Positions 1 through 10,678 of a stretch of 64,000 nucleotides of DNA are shown here, piece after piece. A program made the position numbers and the translations under genes. A model generated the notes under the pieces. That model made no database searches. It was not told the origin of the DNA and saw only the letters and a program-made list of their open reading frames with translations. This DNA is from Methylomonas sp. AM2-LC (GTDB lineage Bacteria; Pseudomonadota; Gammaproteobacteria; Methylococcales; Methylomonadaceae). Location: positions 2,852,001 through 2,916,000 of the forward strand of contig NZ_CP157005.1 of the NCBI RefSeq assembly GCF_039904985.1. Direction: 5' to 3'. Within the stretch, counting starts at the first letter, position 1, and every line of letters starts with the position of its first letter.

Positions 1-2
1 TA

Positions 3-2600
3 ACTGTGCCAGGTGTGGGTGCTGTTAAACGGGTAGGGGGGGTTAGTCGTGAGATTACTATTGCTTTAGATCCACTTAAACTTCAGGCACTCAACGCCAC
101 TGCTACCAGTATTTCACAACAACTGAAGCAGATACAGCAGGAAAGTGCCGGTGGTCGTGCCGTGTTGGGCGTTGGCGAACAACCCTTGCGTACCTTGGGT
201 AACGTAAAATCTGCGCAGGAAATAGGGGCAATACCCATCTACCTTGATAATGGCAGCCGTATACGTTTAGAGCAAATAGCCACAGTCAGTGATGCGATTG
301 CAGAACCACGCGAAATGGCTTTATTGAATGGTAAGCCGGTTGTCAGTTTTGAAGTGACGCGTAGCCGTGGCGCCAGTGAAGTGGAAGTGGCCGCGGGCGT
401 GCAAAAGTTATTGAAAGTATTAGAAGCCGAAAATAGCGATATTGAAATTACGCAAGCGTTTGATTTCGTTACGATGGTGCAAGAAGACTTTCAGGGTTCC
501 ATGAATATGATTTATGAAGGCTCTGTATTGGCTGTATTGGTGGTCTGGATATTTTTACGTGATTGGCGAGCAACGTTTGTCTCCGCTATCGCCTTGCCTT
601 TATCGGTGATTCCAGCATTCTTTGGCATGCATTATTTTGGTTTTTCGCTTAATACCGTTACCTTGCTGGCTTTATCATTGTCAATTGGCATTTTGGTTGA
701 TGATGCCATCGTCGAAGTAGAAAACATTACCCGTCATTTACGGATGGGCAAAACCCCCTATCAAGCTGCAATGGAAGCGGCTGATGAGATTGGGCTGGCG
801 GTTATTGCCACCACGTTTGCCTTGGTGGCTGTGTTTTTGCCTACCGCATTTATGGATGGGATTCCCGGTCGATTCTTTAAACAATTTGGCTGGACGGCTG
901 CACTTGCCATCATGGCTTCTCTGGTGGTTGCGCGTATGCTGACCCCGTTAATGGCTGCCTATTTGTTAAAAGACACCGGACAGGTAATACATAGCACAGG
1001 TCGCATCATGCAATATTACATGCAATTGGCAACTTGGTGCCTTAAGCATCGCTTGATTACATTAATGGGTGCCATTGTATTTTTTGTGGGTACATTATTT
1101 TTAATTCCGTTATTACCGACAGGCTTTATCCCCGCCGATGATAGTTCTCAGACACAAGTTTTTGTGGAATTAGCGCCAGGTTCGACCTTGGCACAAACGC
1201 ATGAAGCGGCGGAAATAGCGCGGGAGTTAGTCAAAAAAGTACCTTACGTCGATTCTATCTATACCACTATTGGTGGTGGTTCAGCCGGTAGCGATGCACT
1301 TTCTGGCAGTCAATCTAGCGAAGTACGTAAAGCCACACTAACCGTTACATTGACTGAGCGTCAGGACCGTCCAGTGCGTAAACAGGTTATAGAACAAAAT
1401 ATACGCATAGCCTTGGAACAATTACCTAGCGCACGCTTTAAAGTGGGCTTAGGGGGCAATGGCGAAAAGTATGTGTTAGTGCTGAGTGGTGATGATAGCT
1501 TAGCTTTAAATACCGCTGCTCGTGCAGTAGAAAAAGATTTGCGCACCATACCTGGACTGGGCAGTATTGCCTCTTCCGCTGCACTGGTAAGGCCCGAAAT
1601 TTCGGTACTGCCCGATTTTGCACGCGCTGCCGATTTAGGGGTAACCAGTGCCAGTATTGCGCAAACGCTACGCATTGCAACGGTTGGCGACTATGATTAT
1701 TCCTTACCGAAATTAAATCTTGAGCAACGACAAGTCCCTGTTATGGTTAAACTGACTGATACAGGACGTAGTGATCTGTCTGTGTTGGAACGCTTGGCTG
1801 TACCGAGTATAAAAGCAGGCTTAAACGCTGTTATGCTTAAACAAGTGGCTACGCTGAGTTTGGGCAGTGGTCCGGCTGTCATCGACCGCTATGATCGTTC
1901 ACGTAACGTTAACTTTGAAATAGAACTGTCTGATCTACCCTTGGGTGATGTAACCAATGCTGTAGAAAACTTACCCAGTATGCAGAATTTGCCAAATGGT
2001 GTAAAAAAAATCAATATTGGTGATGCGGAAATGATGACCGAATTGTTCAGCAGTTTTGGTTTAGCTATGCTTACTGGTGTGCTGTGTATTTTTATTGTCT
2101 TGGTGTTATTGTTTAAAGACTTTATTCAACCCATTACCATATTGATGGCCTTACCATTATCGTTCGGGGGTGGTTTTGTGGCTTTATTGTTAGCCAACAA
2201 AAGTTTTTCCATGCCTTCCTTAATCGGTTTGGTGATGTTAATGGGTATTGCTACCAAAAACTCTATTCTGTTAGTGGAGTATGCCATTGTTGCCAGACGT
2301 CATGGCATGAGTCGAGTAGATGCTTTGCTGGATGCCTGTCATAAACGTGCGCAGCCTATTGTAATGACTACCATAGCCATGGGGGCGGGGATGCTGCCCA
2401 TCGCCCTGGGAATGGGGGAGGCAGATGCTTCGTTTCGCAGCCCCATGGCAGTTGCTGTGATTGGCGGACTGGTCACATCAACCCTACTGAGCCTGTTAGT
2501 GATTCCGGTTGCCTATACCTATTTGGATGATTTAAAGAATATTATTTTAGGTTTAACAAAAAAATCTACCCGTACTGATCATAAAAAAGTATCTGAGTAA
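3..2600 (+). CDS. RND-family efflux permease, 5' end outside window
   Basis: Inner-membrane proton-driven RND pump (AcrB/MexB-like superfamily) that exports small molecules through a periplasmic adaptor and an outer-membrane channel. The frame is open at the left edge, so roughly the first 170 residues (TM1 and part of the first porter domain) are missing from a usual length near 1030. The visible part has the TM2-TM6 bundle, with the proton-relay pair in GILVDDAIVEVEN. A second periplasmic loop and the TM8-TM12 bundle follow, with the conserved lysine in GIATKNSILLVEYA. The relay residues are intact, so the pump is probably functional. The C-terminal tail is short and basic. Its adaptor gene would lie upstream, outside the window. 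The substrate cannot be told from sequence. Confidence 0.92.
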   Translation, partial: TVPGVGAVKRVGGVSREITIALDPLKLQALNATATSISQQLKQIQQESAGGRAVLGVGEQPLRTLGNVKSAQEIGAIPIYLDNGSRIRLEQIATVSDAIAEPREMALLNGKPVVSFEVTRSRGASEVEVAAGVQKLLKVLEAENSDIEITQAFDFVTMVQEDFQGSMNMIYEGSVLAVLVVWIFLRDWRATFVSAIALPLSVIPAFFGMHYFGFSLNTVTLLALSLSIGILVDDAIVEVENITRHLRMGKTPYQAAMEAADEIGLAVIATTFALVAVFLPTAFMDGIPGRFFKQFGWTAALAIMASLVVARMLTPLMAAYLLKDTGQVIHSTGRIMQYYMQLATWCLKHRLITLMGAIVFFVGTLFLIPLLPTGFIPADDSSQTQVFVELAPGSTLAQTHEAAEIARELVKKVPYVDSIYTTIGGGSAGSDALSGSQSSEVRKATLTVTLTERQDRPVRKQVIEQNIRIALEQLPSARFKVGLGGNGEKYVLVLSGDDSLALNTAARAVEKDLRTIPGLGSIASSAALVRPEISVLPDFARAADLGVTSASIAQTLRIATVGDYDYSLPKLNLEQRQVPVMVKLTDTGRSDLSVLERLAVPSIKAGLNAVMLKQVATLSLGSGPAVIDRYDRSRNVNFEIELSDLPLGDVTNAVENLPSMQNLPNGVKKINIGDAEMMTELFSSFGLAMLTGVLCIFIVLVLLFKDFIQPITILMALPLSFGGGFVALLLANKSFSMPSLIGLVMLMGIATKNSILLVEYAIVARRHGMSRVDALLDACHKRAQPIVMTTIAMGAGMLPIALGMGEADASFRSPMAVAVIGGLVTSTLLSLLVIPVAYTYLDDLKNIILGLTKKSTRTDHKKVSE

Positions 2601-3068
2601 CATTGTTGTGCGTCGCTCAATTGCAAGTTATGTTAAGTTAGCTATAAGCAATTGATATTTAATTGAAGTATCATGTTTAGCATTTCTTGCCTTTTGGAAA
2701 TTAACCCAACAGGCGAGAAATGATACTGGATTGTCTAGTCATTCTGACTACCAACGCATCTGACTTTATTGGGTTTTGCAATTGAATCAATTGTATTTAA
2801 ATCCCTCTACATCAAAGGCACGCTCAAACTGGCGCCGCAAACCTATCCCCGCTTACATTGTTTAACTGGAATATCCAGAACAACGCTGCTCACTATCATC
2901 ATCTAACTGCATTAATATAGGGTGTCGCTAGTAAACGCTGGTTTAGCAACTAAAAAAAAATCAGGGTTGGTCTATAATTTCTAAAAGTGCTCGGTAAAGT
3001 AAGCCATAGCTAAAATTAACGGTAATTTCAGTTCCTTAACACCCCCCCTTTAACTGACGGAGTACATA
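2601..3068. other. Intergenic region, no gene seen
   Basis: I see no convincing coding frame here. The only structure is an imperfect inverted repeat: 2667-2692 pairs with 2711-2726 (AGTATCA and TTTCTYGCCT arms). It starts about 66 bp after the efflux gene stop and could be a weak terminator, although no T-run follows. The last bases (GACGGAG) form the ribosome-binding site of the next gene. Confidence 0.4.
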
Positions 3069-4373
3069 GTGTTCGATTTCTTTTCCAAGAAACTCAAAAC
3101 CAATTTAGCCGAAACTCTGGGTAAATTAGCTGAATTGACCGATATGAGCAACTCAATTGAAGCGAATGTCGCTACCATTGAGTTTTCACCCGATGGGACA
3201 ATCATAAAAGCCAATCCATTGTTTTTGGATACTGTGGGTTATACCGCCAGCGAATTAGAAGGTCGTCACCATAAAATCTTATGTGAACAATCCTATGTGA
3301 ACAGTAGTGAATATGCATTGTTTTGGAAAAATCTTAACGCAGGTAAAAAACAACATGGCACCTTTTTACGTCGGCATAAATCGGGCAATAGCATCTGGCT
3401 GGAAGCCAGCTATTTTCCAGTCACTAACCAGCAAGGCCATATTACCAAAGTATTTAAAATTGCCAGTGACGTGACTGATATGCACAATACATTACGCGAT
3501 CAACTGGCCATTCAACAAGCCTTGCACAGATCAATGGCAGTCATCGAATTTACACCAGACGGTCAAATCGTAACGGCAAACAACCAATTTCTGCAATTAA
3601 TGGACTATCAATTACATGATATTGTCGGCAATCATCATCGAATGTTGTGTTTTGATAGTTTCTACACTGACAATCCCAATTTTTGGAGGTTGATGCAAAG
3701 CGGTCAATTTCAAGCTGGAGAATTTCAACGTCGAAATTCACGTGGCGAGCAGGTATGGTTAGAGGCGTCCTACAATCCCATCATCGACGCCGATGGAAAA
3801 GTGATTAAAGTCATCAAATTTGCAACTGACATCACCCATAAAGTTAACCGCAATAATAACGTGATTCAAGCAGCACAAATGTCGTTTTCTACGGCGGAAG
3901 AAACCAGCCAAATCGCAGAAAATGGTACCCGTCTGTTAGCAACTTCAGTTGAAATGTCAAATGTAATTACTCTGCAAATCAATCAAGTTAGCGAAGTGAT
4001 TGCACAATTAAACGAGCAATCTAGCAGTATTATTTCCATAGTATCAACCATTAGCCAAATTGCCGATCAAACCAATTTACTGGCCTTAAACGCCGCCATC
4101 GAAGCCGCTCGCGCTGGTGAGCAAGGGCGAGGTTTTGCTGTGGTTGCCGACGAAGTTAGACAGTTGGCAGGACGTACCAGCAAAGCAACTGCCGAAATCG
4201 ACCAAGTGGTAGATGCTAATCGTAACTTAACATCAACAGTTACTGAACGTATGGATATCGTTAAAAATAGCGCCCAATCCAGCAATGAGCAAATTTCGCA
4301 AGTATCAGCGGTCATGAAGGAAATTTACCAAGGCGCAGTCAACGTTTCTAACACAGTAGCGTCGTTATTTTAG
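3069..4373 (+). CDS. Soluble methyl-accepting chemotaxis protein with two PAS domains
   Basis: Cytoplasmic chemoreceptor of the Aer/BdlA type. Residues about 30-140 and 150-262 are two PAS domains with near-identical layout (each begins ATIEF or AVIEF followed by TPDG/SPDG and ends near ASDVTD or ATDIT). Residues about 270-434 are the helical MCP signalling domain, with the hairpin tip [20 protein letters not shown] that contacts CheA/CheW. There is no transmembrane segment or periplasmic domain, so it probably senses an internal cue such as redox state or oxygen through PAS-bound FAD or heme; the cofactor is not identifiable here. The start is GTG, preceded by GGAG. It stands alone, with no che genes nearby. 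The signalling half is short, ending soon after the second methylation helix. Confidence 0.9.
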   Translation: MFDFFSKKLKTNLAETLGKLAELTDMSNSIEANVATIEFSPDGTIIKANPLFLDTVGYTASELEGRHHKILCEQSYVNSSEYALFWKNLNAGKKQHGTFLRRHKSGNSIWLEASYFPVTNQQGHITKVFKIASDVTDMHNTLRDQLAIQQALHRSMAVIEFTPDGQIVTANNQFLQLMDYQLHDIVGNHHRMLCFDSFYTDNPNFWRLMQSGQFQAGEFQRRNSRGEQVWLEASYNPIIDADGKVIKVIKFATDITHKVNRNNNVIQAAQMSFSTAEETSQIAENGTRLLATSVEMSNVITLQINQVSEVIAQLNEQSSSIISIVSTISQIADQTNLLALNAAIEAARAGEQGRGFAVVADEVRQLAGRTSKATAEIDQVVDANRNLTSTVTERMDIVKNSAQSSNEQISQVSAVMKEIYQGAVNVSNTVASLF

Positions 4374-4525
4374 CGGTAGACCCAGACTGCTTCATTTATC
4401 GTTAAAAGGTGTATATGGCAATACGGGTGTCGGCATTCCATTGGCTAACACCCTACATCATTAAATTACTCAGCATCCATACCTACAGTTTTTTTGAAAA
4501 CCAAACTAAATTACACTTTATATCA

Positions 4526-5161
4526 CTAGGGTTTGCCTAACAAGGCTACATCAATCTGCTCTGCACGAATAGCAGCGGGGCGGTTTTTGTGTAAAGTAAA
4601 ATAGTCCGAAATAATTGAATTGGCTGGAATAATTCCAAATTGGGAGTAGAAGGAAAGGTAGGAACTAAGAACAAGGTCTGCGCTACTAAAGCGATTGCCA
4701 GCAATCACTTTTTTATGTTTTAGTGTAGATTCAATTACACTTATTACCTGTTCAAAATTACCATAACCGACAGACCTTTGTCGCTCTTCTGGTATCTGGA
4801 TTCCCAGCGATTTGTCGGTAATTGCGGCTTCCAGTGGGCCAGCGGCAAAAAACAACCAACGATAATAATCCGCCCAAGCATGATGATCATCCTGATCTGG
4901 TGTTAGTAGGGCTGCTGGAAATGCCTGTGCTAAATAAGTGCAGATGGCAATAGTTTCAGTAACGACTGCTTCACCATGCTTAAGAACAGGCACCTTGCCC
5001 ATTGGGTTAATAGCAAGAAATTCGGGTGCTTTCATGCTGGTGCCGTATTCGAGTAATTTTGTCTCGTAAACGCAGCCAATTTCTTCCAGCATCCAGCGTA
5101 CCACTCGCCCGCGTGACATGGGATGTGTATAGAGAATCAAGGGTAATTCAGACTGTTGCAT
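4526..5161 (-). CDS. Glutathione S-transferase family protein
   Basis: Cytosolic GST-fold protein of 211 residues, the usual size. The N-terminal thioredoxin-like domain (residues about 7-82) has the candidate catalytic serine in HPMSRGRVV, the cis-proline loop MGKVPVL and the glutathione-binding ETIAI motif. Residues about 90-205 form the all-helical domain, including the N-capping-type segment SSADLVLSSYL. Such proteins conjugate or reduce electrophiles with glutathione, but the natural substrate is unknown. The start ATG has a clear AAGGAG ribosome-binding site. It is divergent from the sigma-factor gene to the right and not obviously in an operon. Confidence 0.88.
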   Translation of the reverse strand: MQQSELPLILYTHPMSRGRVVRWMLEEIGCVYETKLLEYGTSMKAPEFLAINPMGKVPVLKHGEAVVTETIAICTYLAQAFPAALLTPDQDDHHAWADYYRWLFFAAGPLEAAITDKSLGIQIPEERQRSVGYGNFEQVISVIESTLKHKKVIAGNRFSSADLVLSSYLSFYSQFGIIPANSIISDYFTLHKNRPAAIRAEQIDVALLGKP

Positions 5162-5531
5162 AAATGCTCCTTAGGCTTGTCGTCAGTTTAATGGGTAATA
5201 GAATAGAAAATGTAATTTGCGCTAGATACGGTCTTATGGAATTGACTAAGCTACACAAAACTGAGGCTTTTTACCAGTACTAATGGCGGGTATGGATGTA
5301 AACAAGGTGGTATTTTAATTTATGCCCTAAAAAAAGCGCTGCAAAATAATTAAACTATGTTATTTCACATAAATAAGTTGTGTTATATCACGTAATCTTT
5401 AATTATTTATTTCAAATTTTGCAGTCTTTCTGCTCAGCAATCCCTTGCTCTACCTACATTACAGATGATTTCAGCTAACTGGCATAAATAATGCTATTAA
5501 CCATCATTTTCAGCAAATACATTGATATTAC
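5162..5531. promoter_or_regulatory. Divergent intergenic region between GST and sigma-factor genes
   Basis: This AT-rich 370-bp stretch must hold the promoters of two diverging genes. I see no ORF. Near 5486-5510 there is a loose Fur-like run (AATAATGC, ATTAACC, ATCATTTTC), expected for a FecI-type iron cluster but too degenerate to call as a box. Confidence 0.3.
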
Positions 5532-6113
5532 ATGGTCGATCCAACTTTATCACCACTTAAAAACTTCATAGAAGCTGACAATGAAAATTCCCTCAATACT
5601 AGCGGAACAGAATTAACGCCCCAAATTATTGCCAACTTCATCCAGCAACATCGGGATGAACTTAGCCGTTTTATTGCCAGGAAACTAGGTTCCGAAGACT
5701 TGTCTTCCGACATACTGCAAGATGCCTACTTGCGTCTTAGCAATCGCTTACCTGCTGAAACCATCGACAATCCGCGTGCCTTTGTGTATAGGATTGTTGC
5801 CAATTTGGTGATTGATTACCAACGCTTAAGTGTTAATCGGTTATCACTGGATGTGGACGACGAAGTGATACAGAATATTCCAGACATGCTACCCGGACCG
5901 GATAAGCATTATCTGCATCAACAGCGTTTGGCCGCGATAAACAAAGCCATGCATGAATTACCCGAGCTGTGCCGCAAGGTTTTTTATTTGCATCGCGTGG
6001 AGGGTTATAGCTATACCCAAGTCGCAGCCAGTTTAAACATCTCAGAAAGCGCAGTTGGCAAACACCTAGCGCAAGCCATTAAACATTGCCGGGATCGGTT
6101 AAGACAACATTAA
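5532..6113 (+). CDS. ECF sigma factor, FecI-like
   Basis: Extracytoplasmic-function sigma-70 factor of 193 residues. Residues about 40-105 are region 2 (with DILQDAYLRLSNRL and NPRAFVYRIVANLVIDYQR, typical of FecI). Residues about 130-185 are region 4, a helix-turn-helix (YSYTQVAASLNISESAVGKHL). It directs RNA polymerase to the promoter of a cognate TonB-receptor gene when released by its FecR partner. Both the partner and a FecA-type receptor lie immediately downstream, so this is a cell-surface signalling trio. The N-terminus carries about 35 extra residues before region 2; an internal start is possible. Separation from fecR by 413 bp is unusual, as these genes normally abut. Confidence 0.93.
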   Translation: MVDPTLSPLKNFIEADNENSLNTSGTELTPQIIANFIQQHRDELSRFIARKLGSEDLSSDILQDAYLRLSNRLPAETIDNPRAFVYRIVANLVIDYQRLSVNRLSLDVDDEVIQNIPDMLPGPDKHYLHQQRLAAINKAMHELPELCRKVFYLHRVEGYSYTQVAASLNISESAVGKHLAQAIKHCRDRLRQH

Positions 6114-6526
6114 TTAGATTGATGAAGGTTACCAACAAAATGATTACTCAACTATCTGAGTCTGTTTAAGTAAAAATTAATCGAAGATGAGTGCTAAGTG
6201 ACTTATTGTGCGAAATAATTACCGTGCGTCATGCTAGCTAACCAAGAGAACTAAGCTGAAGCTAGGTATCAATACTAGGTTAGATTAAAAGCAATACAAG
6301 GTTTGCATTAGTTTTAAGCCGTTTTAGCATGCCTTAAATTTTTTCTCGTCAGCTACACAAACGCCAGGTACCACAGGTATCTGGAAAAATTATCAGTCCT
6401 TCGTTTATAACCTGCCTTTGGCACGATTTTCAGCGTAAGCTGAATGTGTTAGCCTCGTCAATAAAAAAAACGAAAGGAAATGTTCACTCATCCGTCATAA
6501 TAATAACAAACATCACTACGCCCTTT
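6114..6526. other. Intergenic region between sigma and FecR genes with a hairpin
   Basis: I find no supported ORF here. 6364-6372 (CCAGGTACC) and 6376-6384 (GGTATCTGG) form an 8-of-9-bp stem with a 3-nt loop followed by A-rich sequence, possibly a terminator or attenuator between the sigma gene and fecR. A second partial dyad, CTAGGTATCAATACTAGG, lies near 6265. Confidence 0.35.
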
Positions 6527-7507
6527 ATGTCCAAAGCATCCGTTTCAGAAATTACCGAATTATCCGATCAAGCCATTGATTGGATCATTCGCTTGAATTC
6601 CGATAAGGTGACTAAGCAGGATAAATTGTTGGCTGCACAATGGATCAATCGTAGTCCATCGCACCAAAAGGCGTTTATCGAAGCAGAGCAATTGATGCTG
6701 GATATGGGCGAGGTGATGGGCACAGAAAAACCCATTAGTAGCGAACCGCAGCCGTTGATTGACAGCAAACGCGTTAGACATGACGGCCGACGCTTACGCG
6801 GTTTGGCCGTAGCAAGTATCCTGTTTATACTGACGCTGCCTCTAATCTCCCTAAATGATCACTGGTTTAGCGACTACTACACTGCTGTTGGCGAACAAAA
6901 AACCATCACCCTTGCTGATGGCAGTCAAGTAAAGTTGAATACTGACACTGCACTAAGCGTTAACTACAGTGCGTCAGGCCGAAAGTTGGTACTGAAACAC
7001 GGCCAAGCTGTTTTTCATGTCGCTACTGATCGCAACCGACCTTTTGAGGTTGCTACTGACATCGCGATTATCAAAGCCTTGGGCACAGTGTTTGAAGTGA
7101 CGGAACGATCAAAAACAACGTTTATCACAGTACAAGAACACGCCGTTAGTGTCAAAGGCCTGCATGACAAAGACTACGCAGAGACCTCTCGGGTCAATGC
7201 AGGACAACAAGGCTTTTATGACCAGGAAAACGGCCTGCAATCCATTGTTGCTGTGGATATTAATCAAGCCACGGCTTGGCAACGTGGCAAGCTAGTATTT
7301 AAAAACCAGCCGCTACAAGAGGTGGTTGCAGAGCTTGACCGTTACGTGTATGGACGTATCGCCATAGTCGATGATCGCTTGGCGAATCTGCGCGTCAGTG
7401 GTGTATTTCCTATTAATGATCCCGCTGCCAGCATGTACATGATCGAGCAAATTTTGCCGATTAAAGTCACCCGGATTACCCCTTGGTTGACGCTCCTGCA
7501 TGGTTAA
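6527..7507 (+). CDS. FecR-type anti-sigma / sigma regulator
   Basis: Single-pass inner-membrane regulator that holds the FecI-type sigma factor and transmits the signal from the outer-membrane receptor. From the chosen ATG it has 326 residues: a cytoplasmic DUF4880-type domain (about 10-60, with AIDWIIRLNS and WINRSPSHQKAF), one membrane segment (LAVASILFILTLPLISL), the periplasmic FecR domain (about 125-230, with KTITLADGSQVKLNTDTALSVNY) and a C-terminal secretin/TonB-short-N-like region (VFKNQPLQEVVAELDRY) that docks on the receptor's STN domain. An upstream in-frame GTG at 6446 would add 27 unconserved residues. A purine-rich GAAAGGAAA at 6472-6480 sits between the two candidate starts, so the start is uncertain. 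Confidence 0.9.
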   Translation: MSKASVSEITELSDQAIDWIIRLNSDKVTKQDKLLAAQWINRSPSHQKAFIEAEQLMLDMGEVMGTEKPISSEPQPLIDSKRVRHDGRRLRGLAVASILFILTLPLISLNDHWFSDYYTAVGEQKTITLADGSQVKLNTDTALSVNYSASGRKLVLKHGQAVFHVATDRNRPFEVATDIAIIKALGTVFEVTERSKTTFITVQEHAVSVKGLHDKDYAETSRVNAGQQGFYDQENGLQSIVAVDINQATAWQRGKLVFKNQPLQEVVAELDRYVYGRIAIVDDRLANLRVSGVFPINDPAASMYMIEQILPIKVTRITPWLTLLHG

Positions 7508-7636
7508 TTCTGGCTCGTATTGTTATGGTTTGATCAGTTACACATAACAATTTTCTAAATCCTTTACAGGATTTTTCGTTTCATCCGTCCTAACACTGAA
7601 GCGGTTGTGGAACCGTGCAAACATTATGGAATGGAT

Positions 7637-10246
7637 ATGAAAAAAACGCGTCAAATAGGCAGCTCCAGACAAAATACCCCTCCTATTTTTACACTCAAGC
7701 AAATCGCATCGCTAATGTTGATTACCAGCGTGAGCATGGCTGCCTGGGCGGACGATAAGCCGCAAACCTTCAATATTCCGGCGCTACCGCTAGACAGTGC
7801 GTTAACCGAGTTGGCCGATAAAACCAATCTGCGTCTATTGTATCAAGCAGACTTGGTCGCAAAGTTACGCTCACAACCTGTATCTGGTCAATATTCACCG
7901 GAACAAGCGTTAAAAATACTGCTGGGGCATTCTGGGTTGGGTTTTCGTAAGACCGCCGATAACGCTTTTACTGTGGAAGAACTGCCTCCCGCACCACACA
8001 TCAATCAGGCTGATCCAATTTCCTTACCCAAGGTTACAGTAGTGGGTAATAGCATTGATGATGTTAAAGATCCTTATAATGCAGACTATGTGCTACCCAG
8101 CGCAACCAGCGGCACTAAGACCGATACACCCATTATGGAAACACCACTGAATGTACAGGTCATTTCCAAACAGGTTTTGAAAGATCAACAAGTCATTAAT
8201 CTGGGCGATGCTTTAAAAAATGTCAGTGGGGTAACCACAGGCAGTTTTGCTTTCGGTTTTGGCAACGCCAATGCACCAACCCAACAAATTACTATACGCG
8301 GTTTTGCCTCTCAAACTTTTTTTCGGAACGGTTTCCGTTTACAACAGGGCTCTGCCAGTCGTGAAATGGCCAATATAGAAAGTATTGAGGTACTAAAAGG
8401 TCCAGCAGCTATTTTATACGGTTTGGCTGAACCGGGTGGCATGGTAAACGTAGTCACCAAACAGCCATTAGCCACGCCTTATTATGCATTGAATCAGCAA
8501 TTCGGATCCTACGATTTATACCGAACCACGCTTGACGCCACTGGCCCGTTAACCATAGATGATACATTGTTGTACCGGATGAATATGTCCTATGAAAACA
8601 GCGGATCTTTTCGCGATTTGGTCTTTAACGATAATGTGTTTCTGGCACCGGTATTGAAATGGAATATTAGTAAAAAAACCCAAGCAACACTGGAAATGGA
8701 ATATCAACATAAAAACTTTGATGTGGATACTGGCTTTATACCCATCATCAACGGTCAACTCATGAATATGCCCATCAAAAATAACTATGGTGAATACTCA
8801 CCCGGCATTCAGGATACTATTTTTGTTGGCATGAATTGGTCGCACCAATTTAACGATGATTGGAATATAAAACATAGAGTCTCTGCAAATAGGGTATCTA
8901 GTAATATTCCCATTGCCTCTTATCCGAGTTATCAGTTTAACGACCCTACTGCCGCTGCATTTTTCCAACGCTTTACTAACAATCTCAGCACTAATTCAGT
9001 GTACCGTTTAGACTATTTCGATCAGAAAACAGCTAATGACACCTATTCAACTAATCTGGATATAACCGGACACTTTGATACCGTAGGACTAAAACATACC
9101 TTGCTGATGGGTAGCGATTATTATCGTCTTAATTCAACCGCTAGCAATGCAACCGATAATGCAACTTTTATCAATTGGTTGTTTAACAGCGGACAACCGT
9201 TATCTAATATCAATACCTATAACCCTGTCCATCCTGGAAATAATTATCCGTCATCGGTTGACCCAACGTCCTGGACTAAAACTCGAAATATTACCGATCA
9301 ATACGGTCTGTATATACAAGACCAGATAAAACTGCCTTACAATTTTCATGTCATGGGCGGTATTCGTTACCAATACATACATCAAAAATCATCAACCCAA
9401 GATTATTTGGGGGCACTATCATTTACACCACCACAAACTCAAGATGCCGTTACTCCGCGTGTCGGTATTTTGTGGCAACCACAAAACTGGTTAAGCGCCT
9501 ATGCCAATTACGTCGAAGGATTTGGTGCGAATACGGGTTTCACATGGCCGAATTTTCAAGCAGTGGCTCCTACCAGTGCCGCGCAATATGAAGGCGGCAT
9601 CAAGACCGAATTTTATGATGGTCGCTTACGCGCTAATTTTGCCTATTACGATTTAACCAAAACCAATGTTGCAGCAAACGATCCCGCGCATCCTTTTGCT
9701 TGTTACGGTAGTGCTTGTCAATTAACCATAGGCCAAATCAATAGCCATGGTCCAGAAGTAGACATTCAGGGGCAAATACTACCCAATTGGAACGTCATTG
9801 CTACCTATGCCAATACAGATATTCATGTAACCAAAACAGATGCGCAAAATTCACTCTATCAAGGGCTATACAGCGTCGGCACCCGTTACTGGGGCGTACC
9901 ACGAAACACAGCCAGCTTATTTACCACTTATGAGTTTATGGAAGATGAGCTTAAGGGATTTAAAATTGGTGGTGGGGTAAATCTTCAAGATGGTCAACTG
10001 GTTTGTTGTTCCCAACCCAATTTGTCTCAAATTCCAGGATTCACCACAGTTGATTTACTGGCAGCTTATAGTGTTAATGTTGGCAAAACCAAAGTGACAG
10101 CGCAGTTTAATATCAAAAATCTGCTTGATAAATATTATATTCTGGGTGGAGGGATAGATCCTCTGGGTAATGGGTCTTCAACCGGTATGTTTTCGACATT
10201 TGGTCAACCACGATTTTTTATGGGGTCTATTGGTATTCAATTTTAG
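7637..10246 (+). CDS. TonB-dependent siderophore receptor with STN signalling domain
   Basis: Outer-membrane ferric-siderophore receptor of the FecA/FpvA type. In order: a signal peptide ending near MAAWA; an STN (secretin/TonB N-terminal) domain at residues about 35-110 (FNIPALPLDSALTELADKTN), which signals to FecR; a TonB-box-like PKVTVVG; a plug domain (about 150-260, with IESIEVLKGPAAILYG); and a 22-strand-type barrel ending in phenylalanine (SIGIQF). Total length from ATG 7637 is about 869, normal for transducer receptors. ATG 7631 or GTG 7607 are alternative starts. It is the likely target of the sigma factor at 5532. The siderophore itself cannot be inferred. The barrel has many Asn, Ser and Thr, as in surface loops. 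Confidence 0.94.
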   Translation: MKKTRQIGSSRQNTPPIFTLKQIASLMLITSVSMAAWADDKPQTFNIPALPLDSALTELADKTNLRLLYQADLVAKLRSQPVSGQYSPEQALKILLGHSGLGFRKTADNAFTVEELPPAPHINQADPISLPKVTVVGNSIDDVKDPYNADYVLPSATSGTKTDTPIMETPLNVQVISKQVLKDQQVINLGDALKNVSGVTTGSFAFGFGNANAPTQQITIRGFASQTFFRNGFRLQQGSASREMANIESIEVLKGPAAILYGLAEPGGMVNVVTKQPLATPYYALNQQFGSYDLYRTTLDATGPLTIDDTLLYRMNMSYENSGSFRDLVFNDNVFLAPVLKWNISKKTQATLEMEYQHKNFDVDTGFIPIINGQLMNMPIKNNYGEYSPGIQDTIFVGMNWSHQFNDDWNIKHRVSANRVSSNIPIASYPSYQFNDPTAAAFFQRFTNNLSTNSVYRLDYFDQKTANDTYSTNLDITGHFDTVGLKHTLLMGSDYYRLNSTASNATDNATFINWLFNSGQPLSNINTYNPVHPGNNYPSSVDPTSWTKTRNITDQYGLYIQDQIKLPYNFHVMGGIRYQYIHQKSSTQDYLGALSFTPPQTQDAVTPRVGILWQPQNWLSAYANYVEGFGANTGFTWPNFQAVAPTSAAQYEGGIKTEFYDGRLRANFAYYDLTKTNVAANDPAHPFACYGSACQLTIGQINSHGPEVDIQGQILPNWNVIATYANTDIHVTKTDAQNSLYQGLYSVGTRYWGVPRNTASLFTTYEFMEDELKGFKIGGGVNLQDGQLVCCSQPNLSQIPGFTTVDLLAAYSVNVGKTKVTAQFNIKNLLDKYYILGGGIDPLGNGSSTGMFSTFGQPRFFMGSIGIQF

Positions 10247-10289
10247 CCATATTTCTCATTTATTAAATCTGGAATCATTTGTATATTGC

Positions 10290-10332
10290 TTAACAAACAG
10301 CTTGATAGAATTGAGCTGTTTGTTAAATTTCT
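10290..10332 (+). terminator. Hairpin terminator after the siderophore receptor
   Basis: Perfect 13-bp inverted repeat: TTAACAAACAGCT at 10290-10302 and AGCTGTTTGTTAA at 10314-10326, with an 11-nt loop, starting 44 bp after the receptor stop and followed by ATTT. It fits a factor-independent terminator. The remaining 10333-10678 is AT-rich and shows no other gene. Confidence 0.65.
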
Positions 10333-10678
10333 GGATAGCAGTAATAGGTTTTTATCTTTTTACTGTCTCTAAATCTTTGAAATGGTGAAATCTAGATAAC
10401 ATTTTCTTTTGTGGTATAGGCCGTTAAATCCAATTTAATACCTTGTTCGGTGCAAACAAATGTTGCGCCATTTAGCCTAACTTATTTTGATTTGTTACAT
10501 CCTGCTTAAGAATTTAGGGAGGAAAATGTGGATTGGCTAATGCCACATCCATTTATTTCCAACAAAAATGAGGATTTTAACGCGCTGATACGTCTTACCT
10601 AAATAAGGCATTATTTTGCTGCTGTGCCGGATTATACATTCGGCTATTCACATCCAAACAATCCATGAGATCCTTCCA

